A stretch of DNA of 50,291 nt from Candidatus Peregrinibacteria bacterium. GTDB taxonomy: Bacteria > Patescibacteriota > Gracilibacteria > Peribacterales > Peribacteraceae. The position numbers and the translations under genes were made by a program. The notes beneath the pieces are model-generated. The model ran no database searches, had not been told where the DNA came from, and worked only from the letters and a program-made list of their open reading frames with translations. Positions within the stretch are counted from its first letter, which is position 1, and every line of letters starts with the position of its first letter. The DNA lies in NCBI GenBank assembly GCA_018648865.1, contig JABGQH010000003.1, positions 1 to 50,291 of the forward strand. Direction: 5' to 3'. Positions 42,074-50,094 of this stretch are shown here, one piece after another.

Positions 42074-43141
42074 ATGACAACTTACAAAGACTCCGGTGTA
42101 GACATAAATGCAGGTGACTCAGCATCAAAGAATGCTTATAAGAGAGCATCTGAAACTTTTAAAACTCGAAAAGGTAAAATTGGTGAACCTGTATTAGATG
42201 ATGGAGGATTTGCAGGGCTACTAGATATGGGTGACTACTATTTAATCCAATCAACAGATGGGACTGGTACAAAAATCGACCTAGCTGCGCAGATTAATAA
42301 ATATGACAGTATTGGGTACGACTTACTAGCAATGGTTTCAGACGATGCAATCTGTGTAGGGGCTGAAATTATAAGTATTACAAACTGTATAGACGTACCA
42401 AAAGTAGACCCACAAATGATAGATGAAATGATGAAAGGACTAGCAAACGCTTGTACTGAGCAAAGCATTGCAATCCCCGCAGGAGAGATTGCAGAAGTAC
42501 CAGGTGCTGTAAGCAGAGCTGTTTGGAGTGCTAGTGCTATTGGGATAGTAGAGAAAGACAAAGTAATTAATCCTAAATCGATTAAGGAAGGTGACGCAGT
42601 AATTGCACTAAAATCTGGAGTTGTACGAAGTAATGGATTATCTCTAGTTAGGAAAATTATGAGTGATGCTCATGGTGAAGATTGGAATAACAAAGAATGG
42701 AAAGATGGAACAAACTGGGGGGAAATACTGCTAACTCCAAGTATTGTTTATCACAATGCAATTTTAAGTTTGATTGGTAGATACAAAGAAGAGCGAAAAG
42801 TAGATGTAAAAGGGATTGCCCACATAACCGGTGGAGGAATACCTAGTAAATTTAGGCGTGTATTAAAAAAGAATAGCCTAGGAGCAGATTTAAATAATTT
42901 GTACCCAGCTCATCCTGCACTACTTAACTTGATAGAGCTCGGATCCGTACCTATGGAAGAAGCCTACAAAACATGGAACATGGGTAATGGAATGCTTCTT
43001 GTAGTATCACCAGAGGATGTTGAACGTTCTATTGAACTACTATCTGAACAAGGAATAACCGCACAGGAGGCTGGAATAATCACATCTAATCCAGAAATCG
43101 TAATAACAGATGATTCTGGAAACGAACTTAAATTTAATTAG
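42074..43141 (+). CDS. purM: Phosphoribosylformylglycinamidine cyclo-ligase
   Basis: Closes the imidazole ring to form aminoimidazole ribotide, the substrate of PurE. The N-terminal YKDSGVDINAGDSA is the AIR-synthetase start motif. The ATP/Mg-related segment TDGTGTKIDLA and the SDDAICVGAE segment follow, and the Gly-rich HITGGGIPSKFRRV sits in the C-terminal half. The frame is open from a TTG at 42053, but the ATG at 42074 gives the family start and 355 residues. Purine steps are thus present at two separate loci in the window. Confidence 0.95.
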   Translation: MTTYKDSGVDINAGDSASKNAYKRASETFKTRKGKIGEPVLDDGGFAGLLDMGDYYLIQSTDGTGTKIDLAAQINKYDSIGYDLLAMVSDDAICVGAEIISITNCIDVPKVDPQMIDEMMKGLANACTEQSIAIPAGEIAEVPGAVSRAVWSASAIGIVEKDKVINPKSIKEGDAVIALKSGVVRSNGLSLVRKIMSDAHGEDWNNKEWKDGTNWGEILLTPSIVYHNAILSLIGRYKEERKVDVKGIAHITGGGIPSKFRRVLKKNSLGADLNNLYPAHPALLNLIELGSVPMEEAYKTWNMGNGMLLVVSPEDVERSIELLSEQGITAQEAGIITSNPEIVITDDSGNELKFN

Positions 43142-43162
43142 ATTATTTTTTATTTTAGAATC

Positions 43163-43190
43163 TTGACATAACCTAGAAGGGGCGTACACT
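43163..43190 (+). promoter_or_regulatory. Promoter TTGACA-N16-TACACT of the micro-gene
   Basis: The -35 TTGACA (43163-43168) and -10 TACACT (43185-43190) are 16 nt apart, the best -35/-10 pair among the leaderless genes. The ATG of the micro-ORF follows 10 nt after the -10. Confidence 0.7.
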
Positions 43191-43200
43191 TCGCATCGTT

Positions 43201-43272
43201 ATGAACAAACAAGCTCTATTGCTTGGCGCATCCCTCCTCCTCCTTATGGCGGAAGAGCGACTGCGTGCATAA
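43201..43272 (+). CDS. Predicted 23-residue hydrophobic peptide
   Basis: An ATG at 43201 opens a 23-codon frame ending in TAA. The peptide has a basic start (MNKQ), a hydrophobic core (ALLLGASLLLLM) and an Arg/Glu-containing end (AEERLRA). It has its own promoter (43163-43190) and a terminator (43297-43326), giving an RNA of about 130 nt. A single short membrane helix is likely. It may be a regulatory membrane peptide, a toxin-like peptide or simply a small RNA with a chance frame. I cannot decide among these. Confidence 0.55.
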   Translation: MNKQALLLGASLLLLMAEERLRA

Positions 43273-43296
43273 CAAATCCTATAAATAGCACGAGTT

Positions 43297-43326
43297 CCTC
43301 TTCCACGCTGGAAAGAGGTTTTTTTA
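43297..43326 (+). terminator. Terminator of the micro-gene
   Basis: The stem CCTCTTCC/GGAAAGAGG (one bulge) with loop ACGCT is followed by seven T residues. It ends the rightward micro-gene transcript. Confidence 0.75.
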
Positions 43327-43348
43327 TTTTTATCCCAATATTTATACC

Positions 43349-43741
43349 ATGAAGAATCCAGAATCATCAGAAACGCCAATCATAGATAGAGCAAATGAAG
43401 CATGTAAACGTATTATGGGCGCAATAGCTGCAGGGCAAATACAGACACAAAAAGATGTGGAAGGAATACTATCTAACGTATTCGGTAGCAGGGCAAATAA
43501 CGGGCAAAGAGCAAATGTTGTTAAAGCTCTGGTTAATGAAATTGCATTCAGGGCAGAAAAGCACAGAGTAGTTATGCATCTATGTGGGCAAGGAGATGCT
43601 TTTCCAATTAATGTACCAACAGAATGTGATGCATCACCAATCAATGTACCAACAGATCAATTAGACGAAAGAGGTCGCTACTGTGATCATGAGAGAAGTA
43701 TGATGAGAGAAGCTGCAGAAGTTTTAGATGGACGAGCGTAA
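43349..43741 (+). CDS. Hypothetical small protein (130 aa)
   Basis: The ATG at 43349 lies close after AT-rich boxes (TATACC ends directly before it). The product is soluble-looking, with an alpha-helical first half (IIDRANEACKRIMGAIAAGQ) and a repeated PINVPT segment in the middle (FPINVPT and SPINVPT, about residues 86-102). The C-terminus is charged and contains CDHERSMM. No family is recognised. A hairpin follows at 43756-43799. Confidence 0.72.
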   Translation: MKNPESSETPIIDRANEACKRIMGAIAAGQIQTQKDVEGILSNVFGSRANNGQRANVVKALVNEIAFRAEKHRVVMHLCGQGDAFPINVPTECDASPINVPTDQLDERGRYCDHERSMMREAAEVLDGRA

Positions 43742-43755
43742 TCATAAGTTACTAA

Positions 43756-43799
43756 ATACCGCACCACATTCTTTTAAATAGAGTGTGGTGTTTTGGTAT
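43756..43799. terminator. Bidirectional hairpin terminator between convergent genes
   Basis: The stem CACCACATTC/GAGTGTGGTG (one G-U) with outer pairs ATACC/GGTAT encloses about 9 nt. It lies between the ends of the 130-residue gene (plus) and the peroxiredoxin gene (minus) and can serve both. Confidence 0.6.
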
Positions 43800-43827
43800 T
43801 GTTACGCATTTAAAACCAGATAGATGC

Positions 43828-44391
43828 CTATATCTTTCCAACCAAATCAAGACCTGGCTTAAGTGTTGCTTCTCCTGGCCTCCAATTTGCTGGACACACT
43901 TCCCCTCCGTGTTCTGCAACAAACTTAGCAGCGCGTATTTTACGCAAAAGCTCTGTACCACTCCTCCCGATGCTATTGTCGTGGATTTCATATGCTTTTA
44001 AAACCCCTTCAGGATCTATAACAAATGAACCTCTTAAACTAAGCCCCTCTTTTTCTATATATGTTCCAAATGCCTTACATAGATTGCCTGTTGGATCTGC
44101 AGCCATAGGGAATGTAATTCCCTTTATGGCTTCCGACTCATCGTGCCATGCTTTGTGGACAAATACTGTATCAGTACTGATACTAATAATTTCCGCATTC
44201 TCTTTTTGGAATTCAGAATACAAACTAGCAGCTTCTTTTAGCTCCGTAGGGCATACAAACGTAAAATCTGCAGGATAGAATAGTAAAATAAGCCATTTAC
44301 CTCGAAAACTTTCCAAACTCATGGTTTTTGTATCCTCATTATGGAATGCTTCAAAGGAAATATCTGGAATAGTGTCGCCAATATTAATCAT
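43828..44391 (-). CDS. ahpC: Peroxiredoxin, 2-Cys AhpC/Prx1 type
   Basis: Reduces hydrogen peroxide and alkyl peroxides. The peroxidatic Cys is in FTFVCPTEL (about residue 47) and the resolving Cys in EVCPANWRPG (about 166), which is the typical 2-Cys set. The length of 187 is normal. The ATG at 44391 has a TATAAT box 28 nt upstream, so this gene has a short leader. No AhpF or thioredoxin reductase gene is adjacent, so the electron donor is unknown. Confidence 0.95.
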   Translation of the reverse strand: MINIGDTIPDISFEAFHNEDTKTMSLESFRGKWLILLFYPADFTFVCPTELKEAASLYSEFQKENAEIISISTDTVFVHKAWHDESEAIKGITFPMAADPTGNLCKAFGTYIEKEGLSLRGSFVIDPEGVLKAYEIHDNSIGRSGTELLRKIRAAKFVAEHGGEVCPANWRPGEATLKPGLDLVGKI

Positions 44392-44501
44392 AGGAGTTGT
44401 TGAAAAAATAATTGCACATATTATACATAATATGAGTGTTTTAATGTATAGATATGGTAATAGTATGATGATTTAAAATATTGTATCCTTTAATTCACCA
44501 T

Positions 44502-44576
44502 TGGGGAGTCGCCAAGTGGTAAGGCACATGGTTCTGGTCCATGCATTCGGGGGTTCGAATCCCTCCTCCCCAGCCA
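44502..44576 (+). tRNA. tRNA-Gln (anticodon CTG)
   Basis: The cloverleaf begins TGGGGAGTCGCCAAG. The anticodon arm is CATGG-TTCTGGT-CCATG, the T-arm contains GGGGTTCGAATCCC, and the acceptor end is CTCCCCA-GCCA. The anticodon CTG reads CAG. CCA is encoded. Confidence 0.95.
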
Positions 44577-44669
44577 TAATTTGATTATTGAATATGGGTA
44601 AGATAGAGCCTAAGCATGCAAGATAGTGGATGTTTGACTATATTGTATAATCTAGTATAGAATACTAAT

Positions 44670-45683
44670 ATGAATCCAGATAGAACAGAGTTTAAATTAG
44701 ATGATGGGCAAGATTACCCTCAGGATCAAAATGCTAAAATTTTCTTCAATAGACTTTCTCCATATGGAAGTTTTGTACGTGCGGACCCAGAAAAACCAGG
44801 TAGGAATGTCATCATTATAAAACACTATCATTCTAGACCCAATGAAATAGAAGCATTTGCAAATGCTCCTGAAAAATTCGAATATTTTCTAAGACATCAA
44901 GATGCAGTCTACAAAGCATTAATGGCTATTAATAATAGTGCTGGAGATAATGGTCGCTTTATAATGGAACGCTTGCCAGTTTCTCTACAAAAACTTACAG
45001 ATTCTTTTAAATCAGAATTAAGACAATCAGCAATAATACAAAACCTGCGCTTACAAGGGGACTCAACAGAATATGACAAGGCTTGTCAAAGTATTTTAAA
45101 TGCAGATCAAGATGCTGCTGCTTATTTGCAAATGGTGAATGGTGCACAAAGATTTTCTGCTCAGTGCCTAGATCGTGCTGACCACTTAATCATTCCTGGA
45201 AAATCAATTAAAAATATGAATTATGTTTCTTTTGTAAATATTGAGATTAACAATCTTTTTCAGAGAGTACTGTGTGGGCAAGAATTAGAAGATAATGAGC
45301 TCGAATTGCTTGCGCTGAAAATAAGAGAATCTGTTAACGAAGATCATAAAATTGATCACCAATTTGTAAGACAGCAAGTGTGCAAATGCCCATCAAGCGT
45401 ACACACAGTGTGTATAGTATATGGAGGAGATCACGCAGAATCAGGTTATCATGAATCTCCTGAAAATATCTCAAAATTACCACTAGAGGAGTCCTTCAAT
45501 GATCATCGGATTTTTGTGTTTGAGCCACAAGAATATAGCAATGTCACTGGCATAGGATCTTCTATGGAAGATTCAACATTATCTCCACAAAATGCCACTG
45601 CAGATGCAATCCGCAGAGTACTACAGTCAGGATTGGATAGATTTCGATTATCTGGAGGTGACACATCTCAGATAGATAGCTAG
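44670..45683 (+). CDS. Hypothetical protein (337 aa), possible ChaN/TraB-like
   Basis: The ATG at 44670 follows a TAGAAT box by 6 nt. An early segment RNVIIIKHYHSRPNEIEAF (about residues 45-63) and a late segment HTVCIVYGGDHAESGYHES (about 245-263) are reminiscent of the two His-containing strands of ChaN/TraB/EreA-type folds. The rest is helical and shows no signal peptide or membrane helix. Cys-rich KCPSS lies just before the second segment. The resemblance is by eye and weak; treat it as unknown. It stands between tRNA-Gln and Elp3. Confidence 0.72.
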   Translation: MNPDRTEFKLDDGQDYPQDQNAKIFFNRLSPYGSFVRADPEKPGRNVIIIKHYHSRPNEIEAFANAPEKFEYFLRHQDAVYKALMAINNSAGDNGRFIMERLPVSLQKLTDSFKSELRQSAIIQNLRLQGDSTEYDKACQSILNADQDAAAYLQMVNGAQRFSAQCLDRADHLIIPGKSIKNMNYVSFVNIEINNLFQRVLCGQELEDNELELLALKIRESVNEDHKIDHQFVRQQVCKCPSSVHTVCIVYGGDHAESGYHESPENISKLPLEESFNDHRIFVFEPQEYSNVTGIGSSMEDSTLSPQNATADAIRRVLQSGLDRFRLSGGDTSQIDS

Positions 45684-45748
45684 TAGGGTTGTTTTTAATC
45701 CGAAATTTAAAGACTGGATTTTCTAGACAGGTAATTACATTTCTAAAA

Positions 45749-47329
45749 TCAAATCCCCTTCACCATATACTCATCTTTTAATGTGTATCCCTGTTTTCTG
45801 TAATAATCACGAACACCAATACCAGATATTATTGCGATCTTCTTTTTACCATGTTTTTTGCTAATCCTTTCTGCTTCTTTTAATAATTTTTTACCTAGCC
45901 CTGTATGCTGAGCGGATTTTCCCTTATCCCCTATCGGAGTGTGCATTCCATATACATGCAATTCTCGAACAATTGCAGCATATTTTAATGCAGAGAAATG
46001 CATCTTGCTATCGCCACTTGGAATCCTAAGCCTAAGCATAGCTACTAACTTATCTTGCGTGTTATCTTCATATGAAATGAATATTTCCTTTCCACCTACT
46101 GCTTCGTATTCCCTATTAACTAGAGAAAGTTCATTTACTTTTAAACTACGTATTTCTCTGCAACGAATACACCTGCATTTCATACCTTTTTGCTGCAATA
46201 TTTGTCGTAAGTTAGAGCTCTTTGAACCAGCAACAATATCTGTACTTGGAATGTCCCTAATGACTCTAATTACTCTGCAATATTCTGGAATAAACTTTTT
46301 AATTTTGATTATTGTGTCTGCTAGCACATCATCTGAATATGGCTTCCATTTGCCATCCTTGTACCAAGTTGCAAGCTCTGCATCTTTTGTAAGAACACAT
46401 GGATATATTTTTATTTGGTCTGGGCAAAATGCGGGGTTAGAGAAAAGTTCTTTGAACATTTCTACGTCTTGTTTTGGATTAGACCCTGGCAAATTAAGCA
46501 TCATGTGATACACAACCTTAAACCCTGCGTTCCGCAGTAACTCTGTTGCAGTAATTACCTCTGCAACTCCGTGTCCTCTTTTACATAAATTATGTACCTC
46601 ATCACTTAATGACTGAACACCCATCTCTACTCTGGTACAACCAAACCTACGCATCTTTTTTATCTCTTTTTCTGTTATCCAATCTGGTCTGGTTTCTAGT
46701 GTTAATCCTACACATCTATGCGGAGCCGATTCATTTAATTTCTGTTCTGCCTCTAATGATTTCACTAAACCTTTTGTTTCATTTAATGCATGATAACAAG
46801 CTCTGATATAACTTGTTTGATAGCTTGAAGGTATAGCAGACCATGTGCCTCCCATTATTATTAGTTCAACCTTAGAAGTATCGTGCCCTGTAGCCTCTAG
46901 TGCCTTTACCCTGATTCTAACTTGCTTAGACGGAGAAAATCTAACTGTGAGTGCACGAATAACTGCAGGCTCTGTTGGCAAATAGCTCTTTGGCATATTT
47001 GCAGGAGTTGGGCAGTACACACATTTACCTGGACAACCAAAATTTCTTGTAAGCATTGCAACTACAGCAACCCCAGATTCTGATCTGATAGCTCGTTTTC
47101 TACATAGCAACCTCCATTTTTCTGCGAGTGAGGTAGGTAGTTCAGTTGCAGATGCAAGTAATTCATCACTGCGTAAGATTGGCTGTTGAGTAGCTTTAGA
47201 AAACGCACGAATGGCTTTATCTAGGGCTGTTCTATCCTCTGGGACTGATTCTTGACTAACTAAGAACCTAGTCGCTAAGTCGATTCTTTTTTTATCTAGC
47301 CTATCTAATTCTAGCTTTCTGCGTGTCAT
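45749..47329 (-). CDS. elp3: Elp3-like radical SAM / acetyltransferase tRNA modification enzyme
   Basis: Elp3 makes the cm5U-type modification at wobble uridine 34 using acetyl-CoA and a radical SAM mechanism. The cluster-binding motif is C-P-G-K-C-V-Y-C with Cys99, Cys103 and Cys106. The LETRPDWI and GCTRVEMGVQSL segments follow, and CRCIRCRE (about residues 385-392) is typical of Elp3. The C-terminal GNAT domain has QHTGLGKKLLKEAE (about 475-488). At 526 residues it is complete. The start ATG overlaps the divergent promoter region of a Trm9-like methyltransferase, 19 nt between starts. Confidence 0.94.
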   Translation of the reverse strand: MTRRKLELDRLDKKRIDLATRFLVSQESVPEDRTALDKAIRAFSKATQQPILRSDELLASATELPTSLAEKWRLLCRKRAIRSESGVAVVAMLTRNFGCPGKCVYCPTPANMPKSYLPTEPAVIRALTVRFSPSKQVRIRVKALEATGHDTSKVELIIMGGTWSAIPSSYQTSYIRACYHALNETKGLVKSLEAEQKLNESAPHRCVGLTLETRPDWITEKEIKKMRRFGCTRVEMGVQSLSDEVHNLCKRGHGVAEVITATELLRNAGFKVVYHMMLNLPGSNPKQDVEMFKELFSNPAFCPDQIKIYPCVLTKDAELATWYKDGKWKPYSDDVLADTIIKIKKFIPEYCRVIRVIRDIPSTDIVAGSKSSNLRQILQQKGMKCRCIRCREIRSLKVNELSLVNREYEAVGGKEIFISYEDNTQDKLVAMLRLRIPSGDSKMHFSALKYAAIVRELHVYGMHTPIGDKGKSAQHTGLGKKLLKEAERISKKHGKKKIAIISGIGVRDYYRKQGYTLKDEYMVKGI

Positions 47330-47348
47330 TAATTACAATCGTAACATA
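47330..47348. promoter_or_regulatory. Compact divergent promoter, elp3 and methyltransferase
   Basis: Only 19 bp separate the two start codons. A plus-strand TACAAT (47334-47339) is 9 nt before the methyltransferase ATG, and a minus-strand TACGAT (47343-47338) is 8 nt before the Elp3 ATG. The two -10 boxes overlap, so the genes may compete or be co-ordinated. Both would give leaderless mRNAs. Confidence 0.55.
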
Positions 47349-48095
47349 ATGACTAAATCCAACTCAGAAATACATCGCCTTTCATCAGATGAACTCAGGT
47401 CATATGTAATAGAAAGCTATGACTCAATTGCAAAAGAATGGGATATTTCTAGATCAGATAATCGAGCTTCTTTTTTCTTATTAAGAGATAGAATTTCAAA
47501 AGGATCAAAAGTTTTGGATATCGGGTGTGGGAACGGTCGTCTTTTTCCATTTTTAAGAGATGAATTTAACGTTTCCTATACCGGAATGGATAATTCCAAA
47601 GAGCTTATAGAAATAGCAAAGAAGAGGTATCCCGAAGCAAGTTTCGAGGTTGCAGATGCACTCGCTTTACCTTACGAAGATGAAACGTTTGATTTCGTAA
47701 CTAGCTTTGCAGTCCTTCATCACATCCCTGGTGAATTAAATAGACAGAAGTTTGTAGAAGAAATTACTCGTGTCCTAAAACCAAATGGGAAAGCACTAAT
47801 TACTGTTTGGAATGTTTTTCAGCCTAGATATATAAAATATCTAAAATGGAGAAGGCTTAAAAAGATTTTTAATCTTATCACAAAGAAGAATCCCGAATTC
47901 TCTAGCCAAGATGCCTTAATTCCTTTTGGGAAAAATAAGGTGCCACGTTACGTTCATGGGTTTACTCCAAATGAGTTGAGCTCTCTTGTCCACTCCCCTT
48001 TAGGGATTGATGAGATTTGTTTCACCACAAAAGAGGAAAAGATGAAGAGATGGAAAAAGACATATAATTTATGTTTGTTTGTTACAAAGAAATAA
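47349..48095 (+). CDS. Trm9/ALKBH8-like SAM methyltransferase
   Basis: A class I methyltransferase of 248 residues: motif I VLDIGCGNGRLFPFL (55-69), YTGMDNSKELIEIAKKRYP, VADALALPYEDETFDFV, and AVLHHI (121-126). It shares with eukaryotic Trm9/ALKBH8 the pre-motif YDSIAKEWDISR, LKPNGKALITVWN, and a late RYVHGFTPNELSSL that resembles their RYYH-x-F-x3-EL. Trm9 turns cm5U34 into mcm5U34, the step after Elp3, whose gene is divergent here. Generic UbiE-like methyltransferases also share motif I and AVLHH, so the Trm9 call rests on the C-terminal pattern and the neighbour. Confidence 0.8.
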   Translation: MTKSNSEIHRLSSDELRSYVIESYDSIAKEWDISRSDNRASFFLLRDRISKGSKVLDIGCGNGRLFPFLRDEFNVSYTGMDNSKELIEIAKKRYPEASFEVADALALPYEDETFDFVTSFAVLHHIPGELNRQKFVEEITRVLKPNGKALITVWNVFQPRYIKYLKWRRLKKIFNLITKKNPEFSSQDALIPFGKNKVPRYVHGFTPNELSSLVHSPLGIDEICFTTKEEKMKRWKKTYNLCLFVTKK

Positions 48096-48134
48096 CACTC
48101 AAAAAGTTAATATTATCTGTATACTTAATTGTAG

Positions 48135-48953
48135 ATGACACTATTTGCTTATTTCGCTGGAATCAACCCTATCTGGCAGGCACTAATAGCTACTATTTTC
48201 ACATGGGGGCTTACTGCCGCTGGAGCTAGCTTGATATTCTTTGTAAAAACTATTAACCGAAAACTATTGGATGGAATGCTTGGATTTGCAGGAGGTGTAA
48301 TGATTGCCGCTAGCTTTTGGTCACTTTTGGCACCAGCTATAGAACTTTCAAAACATGGCACCCTACCTATATGGGTTCCTGCTGCTGTTGGATTTACTCT
48401 GGGAGGAATATTTCTAGGAATACTAGATAAGATTATTCCTCATCTTCACCTTGGGTTTCCTAAAAAAGAAGCAGAAGGAATACACACAAAATGGCATAAA
48501 ACAACGCTTTTGGTAATGGCAATCACTATGCACAACATCCCAGAGGGATTAGCTATTGGTGTTGCATTTGGTGCACTTGGTGCAGGATACCCTGCTGCAA
48601 GTATGACCGGAGCGTTAGCTCTAGCAATTGGAATAGGTATCCAAAACTTTCCAGAAGGCTTTGCTGTGTCTGGCCCACTTAGAAGAGAAGGGATGTCATC
48701 TAAAAAAAGTTTTTGGTATGGGCAACTATCTGCAACTGTTGAACCAATTGCAGGTGTAATTGGAGCAGCAGCAGTGATATTTATGCAACCAATTTTGCCA
48801 TATGCTTTGGCATTTGCAGCAGGGGCTATGATTTATGTAGTGGTTGAGGAAGTTATTCCAGAAAGCCAAAGAGCTGGTAATACAGATATTGCAACGACAG
48901 GAGCAATGATCGGTTTTCTAATAATGATGACCCTAGATGTTGCTCTTGGATAA
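48135..48953 (+). CDS. ZIP family metal transporter
   Basis: 272 residues with about eight membrane helices. The ZIP metal-binding helices are clear: HNIPEGLAIGVAFGALG (His and Glu) and GIGIQNFPEGFAVSGPLRREG. A His-containing loop (HLHLGFPKKEAEGIHTKWHK) lies between helices. It likely imports zinc or other divalent cations. The ATG at 48135 follows a TATACT box by 9 nt. GufA/ZupT-type subgroup cannot be distinguished. Confidence 0.93.
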   Translation: MTLFAYFAGINPIWQALIATIFTWGLTAAGASLIFFVKTINRKLLDGMLGFAGGVMIAASFWSLLAPAIELSKHGTLPIWVPAAVGFTLGGIFLGILDKIIPHLHLGFPKKEAEGIHTKWHKTTLLVMAITMHNIPEGLAIGVAFGALGAGYPAASMTGALALAIGIGIQNFPEGFAVSGPLRREGMSSKKSFWYGQLSATVEPIAGVIGAAAVIFMQPILPYALAFAAGAMIYVVVEEVIPESQRAGNTDIATTGAMIGFLIMMTLDVALG

Positions 48954-48995
48954 TCTAACCTGTGCAATTAACAAAAAATTAGATAGAATCTGATC

Positions 48996-49715
48996 ATGAA
49001 TCACGAAATAATCCTAAGACCAAGTTATAGTGCACTTAAGTGCATGCTAAATACAGGTGAATCTATTCGAGCAGAAACAGGAGCAATGCTTGCGATGGAT
49101 AAATCCTGTGAGATTGAAGGTAAAATGCAGGGCGGAGCATGGAAAGCGATTAAAAGAACTGTTCTAACAAGTGAAACATTCTTTATAACAACTATCACCT
49201 CTAAAAAAGATAATAGTGAAGTGTATTTAGCTCCGCGTGCTACTGGCGACATAGAGATGCTAGATCTTAATAATGATTCTTACATAATACAGGGTGGCTC
49301 ATACTTGGCGTCTGAGCCAACTGTAACTACCGATTCACACTTTACAGGCTGGAAAGGGTTTTTGAGTGGTGAGGGTATCTTTATGATCCGCGCAGAAGGA
49401 AAAGGTAAAGTATTTACTTCTAGCTTTGGAGGTATATGGAAAAAGGAACTATCTGCAGGAGAAGAATTCGTAGTAGACAATGGACACATTGTTGCCTTCT
49501 CTGGAAATATGAAATATGACATTCAGAAAGTAGGGTCAGGTGTTGTGCAAATGGTAACTTCAGGAGAAGGCTTAGCAGTTACATTCACAGGACCTGGAAC
49601 TATATATATGCAAACTAGAAACCTACGCACATTTGCAGAAGCTCTTAATCCATTTGTTCGTGAGCGTACAAGAGGCCAAGGCAGAGGGCTTCTGGGTAAT
49701 ATATTTGGTAGTTAA
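48996..49715 (+). CDS. AIM24/TIGR00266 family protein
   Basis: 239 residues of beta-rich sequence typical of the AIM24 family (DUF124). The N-terminus YSALKCMLNTGESIRAETGAM, then GTIYMQTRN and the Gly-rich end (GQGRGLLGNIFGS), match the usual pattern. The role in bacteria is unclear; eukaryotic AIM24 works at mitochondrial inner membrane. No signal peptide. The ATG follows a TAGAAT box by 6 nt. It stands downstream of the ZIP transporter with a 42-nt gap. Confidence 0.92.
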   Translation: MNHEIILRPSYSALKCMLNTGESIRAETGAMLAMDKSCEIEGKMQGGAWKAIKRTVLTSETFFITTITSKKDNSEVYLAPRATGDIEMLDLNNDSYIIQGGSYLASEPTVTTDSHFTGWKGFLSGEGIFMIRAEGKGKVFTSSFGGIWKKELSAGEEFVVDNGHIVAFSGNMKYDIQKVGSGVVQMVTSGEGLAVTFTGPGTIYMQTRNLRTFAEALNPFVRERTRGQGRGLLGNIFGS

Positions 49716-49719
49716 TGTC

Positions 49720-49741
49720 GCCATTCGACTGCGCTCATGGC
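49720..49741. repeat. Hairpin with TCGACTGCGCTC loop core
   Basis: The arms GCCAT (49720-49724) and ATGGC (49737-49741) enclose TCGACTGCGCTC. The element at 7124-7151 has the same loop core with different, complementary arms. It lies 5 nt after the AIM24-type gene. Confidence 0.5.
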
Positions 49742-49857
49742 AAGAAAATCAAAGGTTGAAGGTCACAAGTATTATAAGTTTTGCTTATTATTTATGAATA
49801 TTACTACAACTATTTAGTTAAATAGTTGTTAGATTTAATAGTCAAAATTAATAATGA

Positions 49858-50094
49858 TTAAAGATGTTTGTTTCTAAAAGCTCTCCCCGATCCAGACTTT
49901 AGATATAATTCAAACTCTGCAGCTTTCCTTCTATCAAGAAAACCTGAAAAATAAATTAAATACCAAGGTTTTAATTTTCTAGTTGAAATGTTTTTACCAT
50001 CATTATGTTCAGATAAACGACGCTTAATATCATCTGTTAAGCCAATATAATGTTTTCCCCATTGATTTTCTATTATATATACGTAATGCCACAT
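49858..50094 (-). CDS. GIY-YIG domain protein
   Basis: A short nuclease-fold protein of the UPF0213/SLX1-like group. I prefer the ATG at 50094 (MWHYVYIIENQWG), giving 78 residues; the frame is open to 50133. The motif Y-V-Y-I-I-E and HYIGLTDDIKRRLSEHN holds the tyrosine pair and the catalytic Arg-type position. The conserved E is in AAEFELYLKSGSGRAFRNKH near the end. Such stand-alone proteins are common, and mostly untested, in bacteria. Confidence 0.88.
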   Translation of the reverse strand: MWHYVYIIENQWGKHYIGLTDDIKRRLSEHNDGKNISTRKLKPWYLIYFSGFLDRRKAAEFELYLKSGSGRAFRNKHL

